Shown here piece by piece: positions 30,783 to 36,155 of a DNA stretch of 36,155 bases. The DNA comes from a virus, in IMG/VR virus record IMGVR_UViG_3300017786_002261, positions 1-36,155 of that record. One strand, given 5' to 3'. A program made the position numbers and the translations under genes. The notes under the pieces are model-generated. The model made no database searches. It was not told the origin of the DNA and saw only the letters and a program-made list of their open reading frames with translations. Position 1 is the stretch's first letter. Each line of letters begins with the position of its first letter.

Positions 30783-31674
30783 AAAGTTCTAGCTCGTACG
30801 CCAGTTGCTCCTGTAAAGTTCTATCTGGGTGACAGTTATCAGGAAACAACGGACTTTCATTCATAATCTTAATTACTTCTTCGTAATCATCAACTATTCT
30901 TTTAAATTCATTGTCAGGGCCTTCTGGTATATCTGGAATACCTAGCTCTGGTTTTTGTCGTTGAAATAAACGTAAACTTTCTGACGCACTTTCAGTTAGG
31001 TCAGGTCTACGCCTTCTAATATTATCTATAGTCTGCCAACTACTAAACATTGGTACAGGTCTATTAATAAGTTTGGCCATCCAGTCTTTGTGAATATGTT
31101 TCACAAATGTGTGGTGTTCTTTTAATTCTACTTTGGTCCAACCTTCTATTATTACCCAAGGTATGTTGGTTTCTTCATATATTTTTTGTGCACCATCTAA
31201 TGCGTGTTGTAATAATCCGTCATTTATTTCTTTAATTGTTTTTGCATTTTGTACAAGATCATCTGATGCTTTGTAGTACTTGTCTAGGTCATATAACCCT
31301 GCTTCATCTGATAGCTGTTTTAAATCTCTACAAGGTTCTGAAATCATCCATACAATACAATCAGGATTGTAAAATACAGGACTTGTAAAGCAAGGTGCTA
31401 GTCCTAGTGCTTCTTCTACTTTATATAATGCTTGAAAGTTACCACAGCCGCCAAACGCATAGTTAACTGTTGCGTGTCCTTTTTGATCTAAGTAATATCC
31501 AAAGCCTGGCCAAACAACCTGAAAGGGTTTAGCATGATCGCCTTCTAAATATTTTTCTTTATTCCATGGACGAAATACTTCTGGGTGATTAGGATTCGCA
31601 CAGGCAGGTCCTGGAACAATAGTTCCCCATTCTCCTAGTGCGTTGCTATCACCTGCTATTAGTATTTTACTCAC
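30775..31674 (-). CDS. SGNH-hydrolase-like protein
   Basis: SGNH hydrolases remove or transfer acyl groups on sugars and lipids. Block I is IAGDSNALGEW, with Ser10 as the probable nucleophile. Block II/III candidates are FGGCGNFQ with the oxyanion Gly and Asn. Block V is DNCHPD, with Asp279 and His282 spaced DxxH as required. The start is GTG with AAAGG upstream. At 299 residues it is longer than simple esterases, with a helical middle. There is no signal peptide, so it would act in the cytosol, consistent with esterifying or de-esterifying a sugar precursor. A second SGNH-like gene lies at 34,132. Confidence 0.7.
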   Translation of the reverse strand: MSKILIAGDSNALGEWGTIVPGPACANPNHPEVFRPWNKEKYLEGDHAKPFQVVWPGFGYYLDQKGHATVNYAFGGCGNFQALYKVEEALGLAPCFTSPVFYNPDCIVWMISEPCRDLKQLSDEAGLYDLDKYYKASDDLVQNAKTIKEINDGLLQHALDGAQKIYEETNIPWVIIEGWTKVELKEHHTFVKHIHKDWMAKLINRPVPMFSSWQTIDNIRRRRPDLTESASESLRLFQRQKPELGIPDIPEGPDNEFKRIVDDYEEVIKIMNESPLFPDNCHPDRTLQEQLAYELELYV

Positions 31675-32809
31675 AAATTATACCTTTGTTTTTCCTTGTG
31701 TTTCCATAATAAACTACGTTGGTTCCTTTGTATGTTCTCCAAGGATCGAACACAGGTACGTTATCAGGAACTGTATCTCCTTCATGTACCAACACATAGA
31801 TCATTGGCTTTTCTTTTACAACATAACCGCCATGTTTTTTTATGTAGTGTTGTACTAGTAAACTGTAGCTACCGTCAACATAATCAACACCTGGCTTATA
31901 ACTATCGCTACTAAACTGAACCTTGTTTCCGTATTTTAATATTTCAATAGCCATGTTTTCTGCTTGTTTCTCTCTTGCATTCATTACACTATCAAATAAA
32001 TCGTAACCTAGTCCAAGTTCTTGTGCCATGTAACGTAGAGCAATATTATCACGTGGGTGACAAGCACCGCCATCGCCCATACCTGCTTTCATATATGCTT
32101 TACTAATAATACGCATTGTTGACTTTGAAAGAGCTCTTGTTACAACATCAACATTAATGTTGCCTTGCTTCTGTGCTACGTCCTGCATCATATTGACTAG
32201 TCCAATCTTTGTACTAATAAATGTGTTGTAGAAAACTTTTATACATTCACATTCGTCCCAAGTACCTATTTCGTAACGTGGATTGTTTTCCATAATGCTT
32301 TGATAAAATTTTACTAACTCTCTAGCATCAGTTGTAGCACTTCCATCTTCGGTTCCAATCATAATCATTTCAGGATTAATCATATCCCAAGCAACTGTAC
32401 CCATAGCAATAAGATATGGATTGTAAACAAATCTTGTGTTGTTTACTAACGGTACAAATTCTCTACGTGTTGTGCCAGGTAATACTGTACTAATAAGAAC
32501 AAGCAGTTGATTCTTTGTCATAAACTTGTTGGCTTCTTCTAAACACTCTTTTACAATGTCATATGAAAAGTCTTTGGGTTCTAAATGAGCCGTAGGAGCT
32601 CTGCCATCATAGGCTGGGTCGTGTGGTGTTGGTACAGCAACAAACACTATGTCTTGACCTGCTACTGCTTCTGCTATGCTATCTTTTACGTTAATTGTGT
32701 CGCTAGTTACGTTTACTATGTCGTAACCGCTTACTGTATGTCCTTTTTGTGCTACTGCTTCTGCACAAGGTAAACCAAGTTTACCCAATCCGATAAAACT
32801 AATCTTCAC
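31667..32809 (-). CDS. UDP-glucose/GDP-mannose 6-dehydrogenase family protein
   Basis: A 380-residue protein that heads the 15-gene minus-strand unit. The NAD site is IGLGKLGLP (6-14), followed by VAVPTPHD and ISTVLPGTTR. The catalytic Cys250 is in GMGDGGACHPRDN, and a C-terminal domain with PVFDPWR fits the nucleotide-sugar-binding part. The product would be a nucleotide-linked uronic acid. The start is GTG, preceded by TAGGAG with a 6-base gap. A minus-strand late-type box (CATAAATA) lies about 41 bases upstream. Substrate unknown. Confidence 0.85.
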   Translation of the reverse strand: MKISFIGLGKLGLPCAEAVAQKGHTVSGYDIVNVTSDTINVKDSIAEAVAGQDIVFVAVPTPHDPAYDGRAPTAHLEPKDFSYDIVKECLEEANKFMTKNQLLVLISTVLPGTTRREFVPLVNNTRFVYNPYLIAMGTVAWDMINPEMIMIGTEDGSATTDARELVKFYQSIMENNPRYEIGTWDECECIKVFYNTFISTKIGLVNMMQDVAQKQGNINVDVVTRALSKSTMRIISKAYMKAGMGDGGACHPRDNIALRYMAQELGLGYDLFDSVMNAREKQAENMAIEILKYGNKVQFSSDSYKPGVDYVDGSYSLLVQHYIKKHGGYVVKEKPMIYVLVHEGDTVPDNVPVFDPWRTYKGTNVVYYGNTRKNKGIICE

Positions 32810-32835
32810 ACTAATCTCCTACCATTAAATGCGTA

Positions 32836-32843
32836 TATAAATA
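32836..32843 (+). promoter_or_regulatory. T4-type late promoter (TATAAATA) for the 32,871 gene
   Basis: An exact TATAAATA lies 27 bases before the ATG at 32,871. The predicted transcript starts near 32,849 and contains a GGAAGA ribosome site 8 bases before the ATG. Confidence 0.7.
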
Positions 32844-32849
32844 TAGTAA

Positions 32850-32857
32850 TATTTATG
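32850..32857 (-). promoter_or_regulatory. Late-promoter-like box (CATAAATA) for the 15-gene unit
   Basis: On the minus strand CATAAATA differs from the late consensus in one base. A start near 32,844 would give a 34-base leader with the TAGGAG ribosome site ahead of the GTG at 32,809. It lies downstream of the plus-strand box and faces it, so the two predicted transcripts overlap by a few bases. Confidence 0.5.
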
Positions 32858-32870
32858 GAAGATTATTAAT

Positions 32871-34139
32871 ATGAAACGTATACGTGGCTTCTTAAGATTC
32901 AACTCTTTTGTACAAGATCCCGAGTTTACTCAGACTACAGTAGAATTGGAGAAGGCTTTTAGAACGAATGAAATAGTACATGACGATATCACTGTTATTA
33001 CTGTGCTAATTGGCTATCCAAAATGGTACCCTGATACTGACTTTTTTACCTATGTTAAGAAAAAAGTCCAAAATCAAATGAAGGAAGATAAGAAATGTTT
33101 CTTTCTTTTTGATGCAAGTACTGAAGGATTTAGCACTATCTACGGAGAACCGTATTTTGATATTCTATATAAGATGGCTAAAAAGTATGACATAGATCCA
33201 CGCAGGATATTTTTTACCAGTAGTAACATGAAAGACAATGATAACATCATGCGTTATAACATGGAACATAACATAAAAACAAGTATCAACGTGTTTACAT
33301 ATCTAAACTTTGAACAGATGATATTTGGCACAGCTGGACAAACAGAAGTCGATTTGAGTGGGAACATAGACGTCGATGCTATTGTAGATAAAAGAATTAA
33401 TACCGCAGTAAAAAGAACAAAGTTAAAATACCATCACCCTCAATTCAATAAACTAGGATTAAGTTTAAGTAGGGTAAACAGACCACACAGAACTTTTAGT
33501 GCTATGGAAATATTCAACAGCAAACATTTTAAAGATATGTATGTTAGTCATGGAAGTTTAAAAGGTATGAACTTAGATTATTATCTTACTGAGATACCTT
33601 TTCCAAACAGTGGTGTAAATTTTCAGCAATTAAAAAATTTTAAGAAACATCTACCTTTGATTGTAGACACGGAAGATTTTAAAACTAATCATGCAACTGC
33701 ATTACACAGTGATCTAAATGATCAATCATTGTTTCAAATAGTAAACGAAACGTTTGTAAATGATTGGCATGGAACTAGTTTGTTCTGGAGTGAAAAAACT
33801 TTTAGAAGCATATATCATATGCAACCTTTTGTTATATGGGGACAACCTGGCATTAACAAACGCATGGTAGATTACGGATATAAATTATATGACGATTGGT
33901 TTGATTTAAGTTTTGATGATATCCATGACCCTGTAAAACGTTGGAGAGCTTTGTGGAAAGAAGTATGCAAACAAATAGATTACATTAGAACATTACCAAC
34001 TGTAAAACAACACATACGATGGAAGTTTAAAAACGAAAAGGTATTGGTGCATAACTTTAAAACACTTTTAGAAGGTAAGTATACTAAAGAAAAGTTTAAA
34101 AATGTGGCACTTAAAATGAGAGATCTAGCAGATGAGTAA
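32871..34139 (+). CDS. Glycosyltransferase-like protein with GT-B-type C-terminal motif
   Basis: A 422-residue protein. The C-terminal region reads IVNETFVND, then SEKTFRSIYHMQPFVIWG and QPGINKRMVDYGYKLYDDWF (about residues 284-345). This matches the pattern of a donor-binding segment (S-E-K-T-x-K/R...QPFV-x-x-G-x-P-G) seen in fucosyltransferase-like and related GT-B proteins. The N-terminal half has no clear motif. A late promoter precedes it and the gene overlaps the SGNH-like gene by 8 bases. It probably transfers a sugar, but donor and acceptor are unknown. Confidence 0.6.
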   Translation: MKRIRGFLRFNSFVQDPEFTQTTVELEKAFRTNEIVHDDITVITVLIGYPKWYPDTDFFTYVKKKVQNQMKEDKKCFFLFDASTEGFSTIYGEPYFDILYKMAKKYDIDPRRIFFTSSNMKDNDNIMRYNMEHNIKTSINVFTYLNFEQMIFGTAGQTEVDLSGNIDVDAIVDKRINTAVKRTKLKYHHPQFNKLGLSLSRVNRPHRTFSAMEIFNSKHFKDMYVSHGSLKGMNLDYYLTEIPFPNSGVNFQQLKNFKKHLPLIVDTEDFKTNHATALHSDLNDQSLFQIVNETFVNDWHGTSLFWSEKTFRSIYHMQPFVIWGQPGINKRMVDYGYKLYDDWFDLSFDDIHDPVKRWRALWKEVCKQIDYIRTLPTVKQHIRWKFKNEKVLVHNFKTLLEGKYTKEKFKNVALKMRDLADE

Positions 34140-35010
34140 GAAAGTATTATATCATAACAAACCAAAAAGACTGTTTACGTTTGGTTGTAGCTTTACTCAC
34201 TATATGTGGGGAACCTGGGCAAACGCACTAGGGCAAGAACTAGACTGTACTTTTGTAAACTTTGGTAGAAGTGGTGCAGGTAATCACTTTATATTCAATA
34301 TGCTTATGCAGGCCGATGCTGTTTATGACTTTACGCATGAAGATTTAGTTATTGTACAATGGACCAATGTTTGTAGAGAAGATAGATATGTTCCGCAGGA
34401 TCCAAACGGACCTTGGATGACTCCAGGTAATATTTACTCACAAAAACAATACAGAGAAGAATTTGTAAGAGATTACTTTAGTGAGTATGGTGCATACGTA
34501 AGAGATTTAGCATTTATAAAAGCAGGACATGAAATGCTAAAACATAAAACACAATATCACTTTCTACAAATGTGTGATATACTAGAGCAAACAGATCAGT
34601 GGTCTGGTGCAACACGGGATAAGAATCATAGAATAGATGACATGATGAAATACTATGCTCCTAGTCTAGGAGAAATATTGCCTAGCTTTTATCAAACATT
34701 ATATAACAATAATATTGAAAGTAAATTTAAAAGAGATAGAAAAACAGTTCATAAAAACTTTCAAGACGGACATCCTAGTCCTATGGAACACTATGTATTT
34801 CTAAAGGATACATTTAAACACGACTGGAAGGACACTACTGATAGAGCAGTAGAAGAAGCACAAAACAAATGGATCAAACTATTGCGAGATGCAAGTAATG
34901 ATAAAAAGGATTTTCATTTGTTTAATATGCAACAACGTTGGTTGGATATGTTTTATTACGAAACTAATATAAAGCCTGATGAAAAACCAGATCCTATAAT
35001 ACACTTTTAA
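34132..35010 (+). CDS. SGNH-hydrolase-like protein
   Basis: A 292-residue protein. FTFGCSFTHY (15-24) is a GDSL-like block I with Ser20 as candidate nucleophile, NFGRSGAGN is the block II/III-like segment, IVQWTNV lies near residue 77, and DGHPSPMEH (Asp212, His214) gives the acid-base pair. The DxH spacing differs from the DxxH norm, so the catalytic role needs care. It is made with the glycosyltransferase-like protein, which suggests acylation or deacylation of the same glycan. Its 3' end overlaps the opposing radical-SAM gene by 17 bases. Confidence 0.65.
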   Translation: MSKKVLYHNKPKRLFTFGCSFTHYMWGTWANALGQELDCTFVNFGRSGAGNHFIFNMLMQADAVYDFTHEDLVIVQWTNVCREDRYVPQDPNGPWMTPGNIYSQKQYREEFVRDYFSEYGAYVRDLAFIKAGHEMLKHKTQYHFLQMCDILEQTDQWSGATRDKNHRIDDMMKYYAPSLGEILPSFYQTLYNNNIESKFKRDRKTVHKNFQDGHPSPMEHYVFLKDTFKHDWKDTTDRAVEEAQNKWIKLLRDASNDKKDFHLFNMQQRWLDMFYYETNIKPDEKPDPIIHF

Positions 35011-36155
35011 GTTCAGGAAACGTTTCAATAAATTTTTGATTTCTAATAAAGTCATAGTGTTGAGTCTTTGCTCTAAACTGCTTTAACGCACTTTCATCAA
35101 ACTTACTATTTTCAATATAACGTACAACACCTTCTAGTTGCCACTTATATTTTCCTGGATTACTATTCATATATTTTTGTATCTTTTCTAACGCAATAGT
35201 CTTGTATTCTTCAGGTAATGCGTTTACACTATAATAATGTGGATCAACAATGTTATACATACTAGCACTATTAGGATCTACGTTTTGTATTTCATTTAAG
35301 AAGTCTGTTAGTGTACACAGATTAAAAATACTTACTACTGTGTTAAAACTTATTTTTACATGAGGTGCTTGTTCACGTATTACTTTTAAATTAGTCGTAA
35401 TTAGATCCCAATCAGTTCCTGCTCTAATATATTCTGCTCTTGGTCCGTAACTATCTAAACTAGCACTTACTTGAACGTCTTCGAACTGATTCCATAAATC
35501 TATAATGCTTTTCTTTTTATATTTTAATTTACTTACGTTTGAGTTGTATTCTAATCTTACTTTAGTATTTCCTGTTTCAATTAAATGTTCTAGTATATCA
35601 TAGTGCTTATCAGTAAGCAACGGCTCGCCACCTGCAAAGTAAAATACTTTTATGTTTTTAAAATGAGGTTTGAATTGTTGATACAGGTTATCATTGTTAT
35701 TACCTCCTGCAAATATATAAACAGGTTTTTCAGGTGCAAACTTTGTTGAGTTATCTTCTTGAGCCCAGCTAGAACTATATGTTGAACTACACGTTCTACA
35801 TTTAAAATTACAAATGTTACTCCAACGCACATCAAAGTAACGTAGATTCATTTCATCTAAGCTACCATCTTCGTTAGTTGTTTCTATAAATTTTAATTCT
35901 TCTTTGAAACGTTTATTGTTACTCATGCGTGAGCTAGTGTTACCTGCTTCTTCATGTTTCCAACATTGATTACATATACTAGGCTTTTCTCCATTAAGTA
36001 ATTGCTTTCTTAATGTTTTATATTCGTGACTATTCCAAATATCTTCTATGCTACGATTGTGTGTATTTCCTAAAGGCTGTTTGTAATCACCTATGCAACA
36101 AGGTAACACACTTCCGTCAGCATTGACGTACATATGAATCCAGGGTAGTATGCAA
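34994..36155 (-). CDS. Radical SAM protein with N-terminal twitch domain (type C), 5' end beyond window
   Basis: The open frame runs to the window edge, where it reads CILPWIH before the internal ATG at 36,133. Since the related protein at 23,650 begins MSKTFCPLPWIH, only a few residues should be missing. The visible part has the auxiliary-domain Cys pair in SVLPCC, CNQC, the SAM motif CNFKCRTC and AGGEPLL, and ends in FIETFPELKSVL like its relative. It is the first gene seen of a further minus-strand unit, so the island continues to the right. Function unknown. Confidence 0.88.
   Translation of the reverse strand, partial: CILPWIHMYVNADGSVLPCCIGDYKQPLGNTHNRSIEDIWNSHEYKTLRKQLLNGEKPSICNQCWKHEEAGNTSSRMSNNKRFKEELKFIETTNEDGSLDEMNLRYFDVRWSNICNFKCRTCSSTYSSSWAQEDNSTKFAPEKPVYIFAGGNNNDNLYQQFKPHFKNIKVFYFAGGEPLLTDKHYDILEHLIETGNTKVRLEYNSNVSKLKYKKKSIIDLWNQFEDVQVSASLDSYGPRAEYIRAGTDWDLITTNLKVIREQAPHVKISFNTVVSIFNLCTLTDFLNEIQNVDPNSASMYNIVDPHYYSVNALPEEYKTIALEKIQKYMNSNPGKYKWQLEGVVRYIENSKFDESALKQFRAKTQHYDFIRNQKFIETFPELKSVL

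Larger units (their letters stand above)
10830..36155. other. Accessory biosynthetic island, continuing past the window
   Basis: Thirty densely packed genes in five alternating transcription units follow the tail-fibre gene. They encode eight radical-SAM proteins plus oxygenases, SDRs, an aminotransferase, HemC, sugar-nucleotide enzymes, glycosyltransferase-like proteins and SGNH-like hydrolases. No recombinase, repeat boundary or tRNA is visible, and the right border is outside the window. Base composition appears as AT-rich as the backbone by eye, so a very recent transfer is not obvious. Confidence 0.75.

Noticed and set aside
32855-32869. A four-codon upstream ORF (MEDY) ending one base before the 32,871 start
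   Set aside because: Its second half overlaps the ribosome-site region of the main gene and its own start has no ribosome site; probably chance in AT-rich DNA.
1-36155. tRNA genes, CRISPR arrays, insertion sequences, integrase or attachment sites
   Set aside because: Gaps are too short and no cloverleaf, repeat-spacer pattern, transposase or recombinase was seen.
1-36155. A bacterial surface-polysaccharide locus rather than a phage genome
   Set aside because: The left third carries a FEN-type phage exonuclease, small phage-type proteins, a tail-fibre-like protein and exact TATAAATA late boxes, and the coding is extremely compact; the island continues directly from this backbone.

Overview
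The window looks like part of an AT-rich, T4-like tailed phage (myovirus) genome, probably from a marine host. The evidence is: almost no intergenic space, genes overlapping by 1-30 bases, a FEN-type 5'-3' exonuclease like the T4 RNase H relative, a phage QueE, a set of small proteins I recognise by memory as conserved in marine T4-like phages, a tail-fibre-type protein, and TATAAATA late-promoter boxes. A SAR11-type or cyanobacterial host would fit, but nothing here proves the host.

Region 1 (about 1-10,838, all plus strand) is the phage backbone. It holds two small membrane proteins, QueE, an exported protein, the exonuclease, several short conserved phage proteins, a MoxR-type AAA+ ATPase with its metallopeptidase-like/VWA partner, three short proteins and a tail-fibre-like protein. 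The exonuclease, the ATPase and the VWA gene each have a near-perfect sigma70-type promoter with a 17-base spacer. An exact late box precedes the tail fibre.

Region 2 (10,830-36,155, running off the window end) is a 25-kb accessory island of cytosolic biosynthetic enzymes. It has five transcription units: minus 16,916-10,830 (8 genes), plus 16,974-20,546 (4 genes), minus 32,809-20,527 (15 genes), plus 32,871-35,010 (2 genes) and minus from beyond the window to 34,994. It encodes eight radical-SAM proteins of three architectures, three HxD...H hydroxylase-like proteins, one TauD-like protein, two short SDRs, a BioA-like class III aminotransferase, a complete hydroxymethylbilane synthase (HemC), a small methyltransferase-like protein, two UDP-sugar-dehydrogenase relatives, a sugar-type nucleotidyltransferase, a HAD phosphatase, a kinase-like protein, two SGNH-hydrolase-like proteins and several glycosyltransferase-like proteins.

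Most enzyme classes are present as diverged pairs, and genes in each unit are translationally coupled, so the products probably act together. The nucleotidyltransferase, phosphatase, dehydrogenases and glycosyltransferase-like proteins point to making and attaching an unusual sugar or other surface group. The radical-SAM, oxygenase, SDR and aminotransferase enzymes would tailor it. HemC is the outlier: it belongs to tetrapyrrole synthesis and no other gene of that pathway is visible. The end product is unknown. Late-type boxes at the island's divergent junctions suggest late expression. No tRNA, rRNA, CRISPR array, insertion sequence or gap longer than about 130 bases was seen.
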